The notes beneath the pieces were generated by a model. The model was not told the DNA's origin. It saw only the letters and a program-made list of their open reading frames with translations, and did not search any database. The position numbers and the translations under genes are program-made. From NCBI GenBank assembly GCA_022822785.1, contig JAJEAL010000144.1:1-64000 (forward strand): a stretch of 64,000 nucleotides of DNA. The letters run 5' to 3'. This DNA comes from Candidatus Poribacteria bacterium. Its GTDB lineage: Bacteria; Poribacteria; WGA-4E; PCPOR2b. Positions 51,301 through 59,768 of the stretch are shown here, one piece after another. Position 1 is the stretch's first letter. Each line of letters begins with the position of its first letter.

Positions 51301-52302
51301 TACCCGGCAGTTATCTAGGGCATCCTCATCGAGTTCAATCCCCAATCCCGGCGCATCGGGTACAGTGGCGTAACCATTCTCCATCTGGACAGCCGGCGTA
51401 ACAATGTCAAACGCGCGCAGGCAATTCAGCGTAATTGATGGCATGGTCGCGTTAGGCATTGTGGCGGCGAGATGGATGAGATACGTGGTCGTTATTCCCA
51501 TCCCGACAATCTGAATCCAGAGCGGCAGATGTGCGGAGTCGGAAATTGCTGCCTCACGTTTGGCGTTGGCAGCGCGTGAGTCCGGGTATGCGATAATGAA
51601 GGAATCATTCATGCCTGCCTTAATCGCTTCGACGGGATCGGGATTGCCGAAATGGATTGTAATCGGCATATTGCAGCCACGTCGAATCTCTAAGTATCCG
51701 TCGATATCGCTTTGGGGGATGGGTGTTTCAAACGCCTCAATGTTATAATCCCGAAGCTGCTTCGCGACCTCAATAGACTTCGCGGGAGTCTCAAAGGAGT
51801 CGTTGGGATCGACTCGCATCTTGTAATCGGACGGAACGGCTTCAGCGATTGCCCCCACCTGTTCGACGATATCGTGCCAGGGACGTGCTTTAATCTTGTG
51901 GAGTCGGTATCCGAGCGAATAGGCACGTTTGGCTTCCGCCGCCCATTCTGCGGCCGGCATATCGATAGACCAGTATCCAATCGCCACCCTATCTTGAACC
52001 TTTTCGCCCACGAGTTGATGAACCGGCACACCGAGCGCCTTTCCCATGATGTCGTAGGCAGCTTGCTGGAACGGCGTTGGCATCAGCCCATTTGCGAATT
52101 CAAACGGATTTCTGCCGACGTACTCTTGAAGGCTCTCGTTGGGCTGCTGTCCTTCGGATTCACCGATACCAACGATGCCTGCGTCGGTGTGGACCTTATA
52201 GACGGTGTTCCCTTGGTATAGGTTCCGTTCGACCATCATTTCGTTGATGCCTTCATGATATGGAACTTTGACCGGGATTGCCTCGATTTGGGTAATCTTC
52301 AT
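51298..52302 (-). CDS. Mandelate racemase/muconate lactonizing enzyme family protein
   Basis: A 334-residue enolase-superfamily enzyme. The capping domain covers residues 1-115. The barrel has the catalytic Lys pair in RLHKIKARPWH and metal ligands in MRVDPNDSFETP (D), AFETPIPQSD (E) and PITIHFGNPDP-like positions. Such enzymes remove the alpha proton of acid sugars or other carboxylates. The neighbour FGGY kinase suggests sugar-acid catabolism. The stop codon comes from a CCCCCT...AGGGGG repeat copy. Confidence 0.88.
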   Translation of the reverse strand: MKITQIEAIPVKVPYHEGINEMMVERNLYQGNTVYKVHTDAGIVGIGESEGQQPNESLQEYVGRNPFEFANGLMPTPFQQAAYDIMGKALGVPVHQLVGEKVQDRVAIGYWSIDMPAAEWAAEAKRAYSLGYRLHKIKARPWHDIVEQVGAIAEAVPSDYKMRVDPNDSFETPAKSIEVAKQLRDYNIEAFETPIPQSDIDGYLEIRRGCNMPITIHFGNPDPVEAIKAGMNDSFIIAYPDSRAANAKREAAISDSAHLPLWIQIVGMGITTTYLIHLAATMPNATMPSITLNCLRAFDIVTPAVQMENGYATVPDAPGLGIELDEDALDNCRV

Positions 52303-52360
52303 GGTGTTGTGTCTCCTGTTTGTGGTTTGTCAATTTATGGCTTGCTGATTCACACGGTTG

Positions 52361-53848
52361 TCAACTACGAAACCAATCTTTGAGTGTCGGATACAATTTA
52401 CAATATCGCTGATAGCACGCCTCATATTCGCGCACTCGGTCAGCATTACATCTGACTGTCTCGCCCAACACAATCGCCTTTTCACACGCGGACTCGAAGT
52501 CCCGGAACAGGCCGACACCAACTCCTGCAATTATTGCTGCACCAAGAGCGGAGACCTCCCGTGTTTCCATGATCCGCACATCTTGACCGAAAACATCGGC
52601 TTGAATCGTGCGCCAGAGCTCAGATTTCGCGCCGCCTTCACCGATACGGAGTTCGTCGATTGGGGAACCCAATCGCTTGAAACATTCGAGTGAGTGGCGC
52701 AGGTCAAAGGCGACCCCCTCCATCAGTGCTCGAATCATGTGTGCCTTTGTGTGGTGCAACGTCAAGCCGATCCAGCCGGCGCAGGCGTGGGGGTCGGGGT
52801 TCGGCGTCGCTGCGCCTTGGAACCACGGCATAAAAAACAGCCCGTCGCTGCCCGCAGGCGCGTTTTCAGCCTGTGCAGTCAAGTCTTCAAAACTCTCACC
52901 AAACTGGTCGGCGGTCCACGCCAAACTCCCGCCACCGGTATATGTGCATCCGAGCCAGATGTATTTCCCCGGCACCGCATGACAGATGGGCCAGAGCTGG
53001 TTGTATCCCGCATCACTGACGGTCTCGGCAAAAGCCAGCGCGTGACCCGCCGTGCCGATTCCGACGTTGGCGACCCCCGGTTTGATAACGCCGCCGCCCA
53101 CCGCCATACACGCCATATCGCCCGCACCGGCACATACGGGTGTCCCTGCCGCTAGCCCCGTTTCTGCTGACGCCTCCGCTGTAACTTCACCAACCACGGT
53201 AGACGATTCGACGATGGGCGGGAAAAGATCGCGACGAATGTCGAGCGCGTCTAAAACCTCATCACTCCAATCCCGCGTGTAGATGTCTCCAGCCGCCGAT
53301 ATCGAGGCGTCCGACACGTCTGACACAAAGTTGCCGGTTAGTCGGAAGCGGATCCAATCTTTCTGAATGAGGGCGTACCGGGCATCGGCGTAGAGGTCCG
53401 GTTCGTTGTCGCGTAGCCAGAGAATTTTCCCCAACGTGTTGACGGGGTTAAGGACCTGCATCACCCGTTTGCGAAATAGGTCGCCTGCCCGTTGATTCGC
53501 TTCATCGCACTCTTGCTTCGATCGCCCGTCCAACCAAGCGATCGCACGGCGGATTGGCACCCCACGGGCATCTACGAGCATTGCACTGTTCATCTGTCCC
53601 GAAAGCGATACGCCTTTTATGTCGTGGATCGAATAGGACGGATGGATAGTTTTGAGCGATTGGATGACTTGACGGCTTGTGCCGCACAGGGCGTTCCACC
53701 AATCATCGGGATTTTGTTCCGCCCAGCCGGGGTGTGGTGTCAACAACGGATAGTCCGCACTCGCTATTGACACGATATCCCCCGTCTCGTCCATCAAGAC
53801 GGTTTTGGCGTTCGAGGTACCGAGGTCGATTCCCATAACCAGTGACAC
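52361..53848 (-). CDS. FGGY-family carbohydrate kinase (xylulokinase-like)
   Basis: A 495-residue kinase with both FGGY halves: GIDLGTSNAKTVLMDETG (phosphate loop 1), GVSLSGQMNSAMLVD, then VCAGAGDMACMAVGGGVIKP and LRIGEGGAKSELWRTIQADV. The GQM near residue 87 and the size fit xylulokinase-type members. It phosphorylates a pentulose or related sugar with ATP. It is 58 bp upstream of the enolase-superfamily gene and likely co-transcribed with it. Confidence 0.9.
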   Translation of the reverse strand: MSLVMGIDLGTSNAKTVLMDETGDIVSIASADYPLLTPHPGWAEQNPDDWWNALCGTSRQVIQSLKTIHPSYSIHDIKGVSLSGQMNSAMLVDARGVPIRRAIAWLDGRSKQECDEANQRAGDLFRKRVMQVLNPVNTLGKILWLRDNEPDLYADARYALIQKDWIRFRLTGNFVSDVSDASISAAGDIYTRDWSDEVLDALDIRRDLFPPIVESSTVVGEVTAEASAETGLAAGTPVCAGAGDMACMAVGGGVIKPGVANVGIGTAGHALAFAETVSDAGYNQLWPICHAVPGKYIWLGCTYTGGGSLAWTADQFGESFEDLTAQAENAPAGSDGLFFMPWFQGAATPNPDPHACAGWIGLTLHHTKAHMIRALMEGVAFDLRHSLECFKRLGSPIDELRIGEGGAKSELWRTIQADVFGQDVRIMETREVSALGAAIIAGVGVGLFRDFESACEKAIVLGETVRCNADRVREYEACYQRYCKLYPTLKDWFRS

Positions 53849-54049
53849 GGTTTCTCACCCCTTTGACGTGATGCGTGAAACGTAAGTGATTTATAGTCGA
53901 GGACCTAGCAGTTTGGATATGCCTCAAGGTTGTTGTGCATCCATTGGGTAATGTTAGAGGAAATGTCGTGGATCTAGTATAACTAAAGAAGCGGTCATCA
54001 TGTAACCGAAGCAGGTTGAATTTCACCATGGGTTGGCTGATATCGATCA

Positions 54050-54388
54050 CTAATCATGATGTGTTAGGTGATCGATGTAGTTCTGGTTGAGTTTGCTCAT
54101 CTCCAACCGGACATCACGGATTTCTCCTCGCACGTCGGAGATTTCGGCTTTCACCTCACCAATTCGCTTGTCAATCCGATCTTCTAATCGCTCGCTCTGC
54201 CTTTGTATCTGCTCGGTTAGTTGCTCGCCCTGCTTTTGTATTTGATCCGCTAATTGCTGAATTTCCGTGCTATGCTGTTTTGCTGTTATTTTCAAGTAAG
54301 TTAATATTGCTATCAGTTGCCCACCAAATGCAAGCAGCGTGATGCCAACAAGCAGTGCGTGTGATGGGGACCATGCAGAAAAATCCAT
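54050..54388 (-). CDS. Membrane-anchored coiled-coil protein
   Basis: A 112-residue protein: one N-terminal transmembrane helix (LLVGITLLAFGGQLIAILTY) and then a long heptad-repeat helix (IQQLADQIQKQGEQLTEQIQ, continuing to about residue 100). An AGAGGAG site lies six bases before the ATG. No enzyme motif. It probably tethers a cytoplasmic or periplasmic partner. Function unknown. Confidence 0.7.
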   Translation of the reverse strand: MDFSAWSPSHALLVGITLLAFGGQLIAILTYLKITAKQHSTEIQQLADQIQKQGEQLTEQIQRQSERLEDRIDKRIGEVKAEISDVRGEIRDVRLEMSKLNQNYIDHLTHHD

Positions 54389-54486
54389 AATTGTCTCCTC
54401 TAGTTTTCTTCGGCGGGATGGTGGGTGTAAGTATAAAACTCAAATACGGGTCTAATCTAATTTGTCTGTATCATTTCCCTTGACTT

Positions 54487-55539
54487 TCAATCGTTAGTGT
54501 GTTCTATGCGGGGCTCGTCATATCCGAAATGTTCGGCAAGCCTCCTCACAACCTTTTTTATTTGAGAGGCACTAAAGCACGTATGAATATAAATACCTGT
54601 ATCCCTTATCTGGCGAGGCTCTATAAGATGCTCCGGTTCTCTTGAAAAGTAAGGGCGGCGTTGCCCTAAGTCAAGGGTTAATACCTCTTCAAATCGGTCT
54701 GTGTAAATTCTGGACAAGATTTCACAGAATATGACCAAATATTGTTTCCAAGTCCTGGGCTCGACCCGATGTTGCTCGTTGTTAAACGTAAAGCCTATGG
54801 GTCTTGGGTTAGAATCCGGAGTGTCTTCTTCATCAATTACCGGCGGGAGGTTAATCCCTTCTTTCATAAGCTCGTTTAACGCTCGCTTGATACTGTCTGG
54901 AAGCCGATCTCTCTCCGTTGGTGTCAGTTCACGATTCAAGACAACAGACTGTACAAAATTAACGAATTCGTCAGCAGGTGATTCCACTTGTTGCATTATG
55001 AAATCCTTGATCTCTTTTGAATGCTTCAAATCAATAGCGGCGGCGAGGGTTTTATCTAAATCAAAATTAGGCTTGGTGAACCCCTTGAGTTCATTGGCCA
55101 GAGACTGCTGAATATCAAGCATATCAAACTCAAGAAAAGGCTCTCTATCCATTTTGTTCGATGCTTCTATATCTGCGTAAAATTGATAGAGAACACCGTC
55201 GGTCAAGACAGCAAAAGGGAATTGGGGTTCAACCGCCGAAAAGTAACGAACAAGCTGGGCAACGTGAGTGGCAGACAAATCTTCGCCGTACGGTTTGCAT
55301 TCGACAATCATGGCTGGCTTACTATCTTTAAAAAGGGCATAATCAACCTTTTCACCTTGTCTCGGGGGAACATCAGCGGTAAATTCGAGCTTCACTTCTC
55401 TTGGGTTAGATGTATCATACCCCAACAGATTAATAAAGGGCTCAACAAAGGTATTTTTCGTGGATGCTTCATTCTGAACCAAATCTCTATAACTCTCGAT
55501 TCTAGTGGATAGGTTTCTAAGTTCTTCGATAAAACTCAT
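54487..55539 (-). CDS. Orphan type I restriction HsdR-N-like nuclease domain protein
   Basis: A 350-residue protein; start at 55539 (MSFIEELRNL) with AAGGAG before it. The N-terminal half matches the HsdR N-terminal nuclease domain (HSDR_N_2): NTFVEPFINLLGYDTSNPRE, KVDYALFKDSKPAMIVECKP (D...ExK, the PD-(D/E)xK pattern) and LTDGVLYQFYAD. There is no helicase. The C-terminal half is a distinct alpha/beta region that I do not recognise. Such orphans are scattered in bacterial genomes; the type I locus here has its own full HsdR, so this is not a replacement. Defence or DNA repair is possible. Confidence 0.78.
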   Translation of the reverse strand: MSFIEELRNLSTRIESYRDLVQNEASTKNTFVEPFINLLGYDTSNPREVKLEFTADVPPRQGEKVDYALFKDSKPAMIVECKPYGEDLSATHVAQLVRYFSAVEPQFPFAVLTDGVLYQFYADIEASNKMDREPFLEFDMLDIQQSLANELKGFTKPNFDLDKTLAAAIDLKHSKEIKDFIMQQVESPADEFVNFVQSVVLNRELTPTERDRLPDSIKRALNELMKEGINLPPVIDEEDTPDSNPRPIGFTFNNEQHRVEPRTWKQYLVIFCEILSRIYTDRFEEVLTLDLGQRRPYFSREPEHLIEPRQIRDTGIYIHTCFSASQIKKVVRRLAEHFGYDEPRIEHTND

Positions 55540-55740
55540 TTCAACTCCTTCCACCGCAACTGTCCAATGATAAGAAAACGACTTCAGAACTGAGTAAAAC
55601 AAGGTCAGCGGTTGGCTTTTTAATCTCTGACCCTGTTTCTAGGTAGTCCCTAGGCAAGTTTACACACTCAACGCCCCACTAGATAGGGATTGTGCATCCC
55701 AGTAGTGAACAACGATCGTTGTTCACTACAAAACAGAACC
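55540..55740. other. Spacer with perfect 28-bp palindrome
   Basis: Noncoding. The main feature is the palindrome at 55702-55729; otherwise nothing recognisable. Confidence 0.5.
55702..55729. repeat. Perfect 28-bp palindrome
   Basis: The half-site GTAGTGAACAACGA is followed directly by its reverse complement TCGTTGTTCACTAC with no spacer. Its centre is at 55715/55716. It is a candidate operator or cruciform site, next to the MITE cluster. Confidence 0.7.
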
Positions 55741-55867
55741 GATGCCTAACGCAGAGCAACCACAAGGGTTGCCCCTACAGTTGTCCGATTCATGGGGTGG
55801 AAGTTGTCCTGTGCGGCGATGAATCGCCAAACTACAGGGCTTTGAGTGTTCAGCTGCGTAGGTCCTA
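55741..55867. mobile_element. MITE-like element, family 1, decayed copy e
   Basis: The right end TGCGTAGGTCCTA (55855-55867) is clear, as in copy d; the left end GATGCCTAACGCA (55741-55753) is degenerate. The interior has GGCGATGAATCGCC, shared with other copies. Confidence 0.5.
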
Positions 55868-55888
55868 CTAGAAATAACCAAATTTACT

Positions 55889-56104
55889 AAGATAACGTAA
55901 GTTGCTAGGGCGTGTTGACATTTATGTAAAGGTATTCCTAATCGTAGGGGCGAGGAAACCTCACCCACTCCCAACGCGGGTTGAGGAGCCCAACCCCTAC
56001 GAAGAGTCATGCGTCTGTGCGTCTCCCTTGATTGTTTGACTGCAGTGAAATGTCAACACGCCCTAGTTAATGAGATTTCAATACCTAGCAATTTGAGTTA
56101 TCTT
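55889..56104. mobile_element. MITE-like element, family 2, best copy with nested terminal repeats
   Basis: Inner 19-bp arms match perfectly: CTAGGGCGTGTTGACATTT (55905-55923) and AAATGTCAACACGCCCTAG (56048-56066). Outer arms GATAACGTAAGTTGCTAGG (55891-55909) and CCTAGCAATTTGAGTTATC (56084-56102) are imperfect, with about 18 bp between inner and outer arms on the right. The interior is noncoding. Confidence 0.7.
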
Positions 56105-56148
56105 AACCCAGCCGTAACCTATCCCATAAGTGGTAATTTGGATTAGGC

Positions 56149-56940
56149 TTAATATCCCAACTGCTGGAGATATTTCCGATTGACATCCATCCGCTCTCGA
56201 TCAGATCGGTCTTCGATTTGACCGGGGCAAGCTGTCACCCACCGGTCATATCCAATCTCTTCCAGGGTGGTCATAATTTTTGGAAAGTCCATCACGGTCC
56301 CACTGCCGACATCGACCCAATTGACATCGTAAGACTCGCCTTCACCGCCGGAGTAGCTCGCATAGTCTTGCAGGTGGACGTAGATTAGCTGATCCTTGTA
56401 GCGCTTGATCGATTCGACAGGGTCATATCCCCACAGTGCAGAGTGCGACACGTCAATGCACAGCTTGCACTTTCTGAGGAGACTCATATATTTTGCCCAG
56501 TCCTCAATCGAGTCGATTGTTGTGTTGGTATGGATGTGGTAACATACCTCTAGGTCATACTGTCCGGCGTATTCCGCCCATTCTTCTGACACATCTGCGA
56601 GTGCAGCGATGTCGTCATCATTGACAGGACGGTCCTGCGGTTTGCCGGCGCCCATGAACATGAAACAGTCCGCACCGACCTCAGCAGCGAAGTCCATCCG
56701 CCGTTTGTTCATCTCCATCTGTTCCCAATCCTTGTCTATCGGGAGCCCCCGTGCGGTGACCACGACGACCGGCATACCGACATTATCACAGATCTGTCGG
56801 ACCCGCTTTGGTGTCCCTACCCAATCGAAGGATTGGCGCATCTCCCATCCGTCCCATCCGGCTTCTTTGAGCTCTAACAGAAGCGGTTCGAGGTCAGGTG
56901 TCTGCCAACGTAACGTACTATAACCAAGTTTGAAACCCAT
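56149..56940 (-). CDS. Sugar phosphate isomerase/epimerase-like TIM barrel
   Basis: A 263-residue xylose-isomerase-like protein. Metal-site motifs include VCYHIHTNTTIDS (His), CKLCIDVSHSALWG (Asp and His), YVHLQDYAS and ITTLEEIGYDRWVT-like C-terminal sequence. It is distinct from the isomerase-like gene at 49.7 kb. It would isomerise or epimerise a sugar or inositol derivative; no partner gene fixes the substrate. Confidence 0.82.
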   Translation of the reverse strand: MGFKLGYSTLRWQTPDLEPLLLELKEAGWDGWEMRQSFDWVGTPKRVRQICDNVGMPVVVVTARGLPIDKDWEQMEMNKRRMDFAAEVGADCFMFMGAGKPQDRPVNDDDIAALADVSEEWAEYAGQYDLEVCYHIHTNTTIDSIEDWAKYMSLLRKCKLCIDVSHSALWGYDPVESIKRYKDQLIYVHLQDYASYSGGEGESYDVNWVDVGSGTVMDFPKIMTTLEEIGYDRWVTACPGQIEDRSDRERMDVNRKYLQQLGY

Positions 56941-57009
56941 AATTTAGCCTCCATAATACAATCTGCAAATCGGTTCTAAACGGATGCTTTTAAGCTTCCA
57001 GCGAAAAGA

Positions 57010-57037
57010 TTGACAAATCCACAAACAGGGGTATAAT
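57010..57037 (+). promoter_or_regulatory. Sigma-70 promoter of the M55 peptidase gene
   Basis: TTGACA (57010-57015), a 16-bp spacer, then TATAAT (57032-57037), about 130 bp before the ATG at 57172. Confidence 0.75.
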
Positions 57038-57171
57038 AACCAATTGCGAATTTACGGTAACGCTTTATAGGCTTGTCATCGCCAAGTTTTCGTTGTAAGC
57101 GTTTCGTGAGTTTATTATGAAACAGATATAAGCAGTTGTCAAGCAATTTCTAAGAACAAAGGGAGGGTGAC

Positions 57172-57954
57172 ATGCGAATATTTATACTCGGTGATTTGGA
57201 GGGAACCGCCGGCGTCGTCGATTTTAATCTTCAGACCTATAGCGATGCGAGGTACTATGATCAGGCAAAGCGACTCGCCACCTTGGAGGTGAATGCACTG
57301 GTCGATGGTGTATTGGAAGGTGGGGCAGAGGAGGTGTGGTTCTTAGATGGGCACGGGCCCGGAGGGATCGACTATGAACTGATGCACGAGGAGGCGCAGA
57401 TGATCATCGGTCGTCCAATCGCTGCGCCTTGGGGGTTGGACGAGTCGTTCGATGCGTTTCTGCTTTATGGACATCACTCAATGGACAACACAGAACGCGG
57501 TGTGCTCTGTCACAGCTGGAGCTCGCGCACAATTGCCAACTGTTGGCTAAACGGCGAACTGATTGGGGAGATTGGGTTTAACGCGGCAATCGCAGGGTCA
57601 TTCGGTATCCCAACGGTATTCGTCAGTGGAGACGATACCGCCGTCGCTGAAACGGAGGGGTATGTGCCGAATATCGTGTCGGTTGTCACCAAGAAGGGGA
57701 TTTCGCGGACCAGTGCGTTGTCGCTTGCGCCGTTGAAAGCGAGAGAGCTCTTGCGAATCGGTGGGAAACAGGCGATGGAAAAAATTGGGGAAATTGAACC
57801 GTTCAGTATTGACCCGCCTTACGAGTTTATCACAGAGATGCGTGAGGAAAAAGCGGTCGATACGAAGGCGGAACGGGCGGATGTTGAGCGGCTAGATTCC
57901 CATAGATACAAGATTGTGGGTGAGACGCTGATCGAGATTGCACAGCGCCGGTAG
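57172..57954 (+). CDS. M55 family D-aminopeptidase (DppA-like)
   Basis: A 260-residue zinc peptidase. The ligand set of DppA is present: D8 and E10 in FILGDLEGTAG, H61 in FLDGHGPGG, H101 in LLYGHHSMD, and E133 in GELIGEIGFN. GGGAGG precedes the ATG. DppA releases D-amino acids from small peptides, probably in the cytoplasm, forming a decameric ring. It converges with uppS, 4 bp apart. Confidence 0.92.
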   Translation: MRIFILGDLEGTAGVVDFNLQTYSDARYYDQAKRLATLEVNALVDGVLEGGAEEVWFLDGHGPGGIDYELMHEEAQMIIGRPIAAPWGLDESFDAFLLYGHHSMDNTERGVLCHSWSSRTIANCWLNGELIGEIGFNAAIAGSFGIPTVFVSGDDTAVAETEGYVPNIVSVVTKKGISRTSALSLAPLKARELLRIGGKQAMEKIGEIEPFSIDPPYEFITEMREEKAVDTKAERADVERLDSHRYKIVGETLIEIAQRR

Positions 57955-57958
57955 CTCC

Positions 57959-58819
57959 TTATTTGCCAAATCGTCGTTCCCGATTGCTATAATCCCGGAT
58001 TGCGCGGAGGAAATCGATCTTTCTGAAGCCGGGCCAATAGGTATCGCAGAAGTAGTACTCCGAATAGGCACTCTGCCAGAGCATGAACCCGCTGAGCCGA
58101 ATTTCGCCGCTGGTTCGGATAATCAAATCGGGGTCGGGCAGGTTCGAGGTGTAGAGATACTCGGTAATTTTATCTGCGCTCAGTTCTTCGGCTATTTCGT
58201 CCGGCACTTTACCCTCTGCCAATTCCGATTGTAGGTGGCGCCGGAACGCTTCAACAATCTCCTCGCGTCCGCCGTAAGCGACAGCGACATTGAGGATAAA
58301 CTTATCGTAGTTTTTTGTCGCCTCCTCCACATCGCGGATGGCCTCTTGGAGGCTTGGGGGTAGGAGCTCAAGTTTTCCCATGGGACGCACTTTAATCTGA
58401 TTGGTATGGAGCCCTTCGATAGTCAGGAGAGATCGCATCTTTGTCTCAATGACGTTGAAAATCTCCTCCACCTCCTCCCCCTCTCGATTGGCGAAGTTAT
58501 CGAGCGAGAAGATCCAGATTGAGACAATTTTGACACCCAATTCGTCGCACCAATGGAGTACCTCCTCTAGCTTATCCCCACCTTCGGAGTGACCGTACTG
58601 GCGTCTGATAGCGTCAAAGAACCCTTCCGTCTGCGCGTACCGACGGTTCCCGTCTAGGATGATTCCGATGTGATAAGGGATTTGCCACTGACTTGCCTCC
58701 CGTTCAAGGCGTTTCTGATAGAGGGCGTAAAACAGTTGCTTGGTCTGTCTTTTAATGAATCGCAATGGCTGCATAATGGATAGATGTAGACTAGCGTGAA
58801 TTGTCATCGGGGAGTTCAA
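57959..58819 (-). CDS. uppS: Isoprenyl transferase (undecaprenyl diphosphate synthase type)
   Basis: A 286-residue (or 271 if the Met at 58774 is the start) cis-prenyltransferase. The Mg/substrate Asp is D56 in IGIILDGNRRYA. Conserved motifs are SIWIFSLDNFANR and the C-terminal DPDLIIRTSGEIRLSGFMLW then QSAYSEYYF. It adds isopentenyl units to farnesyl diphosphate to make the lipid carrier for cell-wall polymers. A TTG start overlaps the lipoprotein gene by 29 bp; the later Met would avoid overlap but has no clear ribosome site. Confidence 0.93.
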   Translation of the reverse strand: MNSPMTIHASLHLSIMQPLRFIKRQTKQLFYALYQKRLEREASQWQIPYHIGIILDGNRRYAQTEGFFDAIRRQYGHSEGGDKLEEVLHWCDELGVKIVSIWIFSLDNFANREGEEVEEIFNVIETKMRSLLTIEGLHTNQIKVRPMGKLELLPPSLQEAIRDVEEATKNYDKFILNVAVAYGGREEIVEAFRRHLQSELAEGKVPDEIAEELSADKITEYLYTSNLPDPDLIIRTSGEIRLSGFMLWQSAYSEYYFCDTYWPGFRKIDFLRAIRDYSNRERRFGK

Positions 58820-59753
58820 ACTCGCTCAACTCAAAATCCCCAGAGAAAAGTAGATTTATAGAGGTTCCATCCGTTAAGGTTTCATCGGTCAGTAGATAGG
58901 TATACTGATATTTGACAACACCGATATCTGGGACCACCCAATACGTCGCAGGTTCGTAGGTTGCTGGCTCCAACCGCTGGAAATCGTCAGATAATTTTAA
59001 CGCTGGCAGCTGCGACAGGCCGATGATTTCCTCTTCAATTAGGTAAGCGTTATTGTAACTCCCAGCGGGCACTGTTATCGAGACATCTGCATCGATAACA
59101 CGACGGACAACCTGATGCACCGGCGGCGCTTTGGTCTCGAAGACCGTCCATTCTTTCCCAGCCTGCAAGGGAAAATCCCAGAGCAGGCGCGGCGGGAAAT
59201 GTTTCTGATGCAGCACCGGGTTATCAAGAAAAGAGACGTAAACATCAAACGCTGATTCGGTATACGCTTGCGGTGTTTTCAAGAAGTAGGTTGCAAATAG
59301 CGGCAACTCAAAGTCCAGAAAATCGGAGTCTAAGCGATAGTAGCGGGCATTTGCAGAGAGGTGATCAACCGGGGCGCGGAAGAGTCGCTCCTCCTCGCCG
59401 CTCGGTGTGAGTACGATCGCTCTGATTTCGCTGACAGTCGCCTGCCGGTGGGTGAACCCGCCAATATCCCGCGTGCCTTCAATCCTAATAGTAAAGGTCT
59501 CCTCCTCCACGCCTAAAACCGCTCCTCCTTGTCCAGTGTTATACAAGCCGAATCCCACATTACGATAAGTCCAGGCGGACCCGTTATTTGTGGGTAGGTC
59601 GTAGACTTGAAACCCTTCGACGGACGCAGGCGAAAGTTCGACTTCGCCGTGAGGATCGATTAATCCCTCCTCGCCACATCCGAGAATAGCAAATAGCAGA
59701 AAAGAGACAATCGCTACGATGATCGGATTTTTTGATGGGGTAACGGTGGGCAC
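58791..59753 (-). CDS. Hypothetical lipoprotein
   Basis: A 320-residue lipoprotein: signal PIIVAIVSFLLFAILGC with the lipobox Cys, then beta-rich sequence (FQVYDLPTNNGSAWTYRNVG; IPVPAGSYNNAYLIEEE-like). I recognise no domain. It lies 15 bp after the metalloprotease gene and overlaps uppS, so it belongs to the same transcript. Probably faces the periplasm or the outer membrane. Confidence 0.75.
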   Translation of the reverse strand: MPTVTPSKNPIIVAIVSFLLFAILGCGEEGLIDPHGEVELSPASVEGFQVYDLPTNNGSAWTYRNVGFGLYNTGQGGAVLGVEEETFTIRIEGTRDIGGFTHRQATVSEIRAIVLTPSGEEERLFRAPVDHLSANARYYRLDSDFLDFELPLFATYFLKTPQAYTESAFDVYVSFLDNPVLHQKHFPPRLLWDFPLQAGKEWTVFETKAPPVHQVVRRVIDADVSITVPAGSYNNAYLIEEEIIGLSQLPALKLSDDFQRLEPATYEPATYWVVPDIGVVKYQYTYLLTDETLTDGTSINLLFSGDFELSEFELPDDNSR

Positions 59754-59768
59754 TTACGTTTTACCTCT

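Noticed and set aside
53703-54050. 115-aa open frame upstream of the FGGY kinase
   Set aside because: Overlaps the kinase N-terminus out of frame; no ribosome site and low-complexity composition. The stretch 53849-54049 holds nothing I can support.
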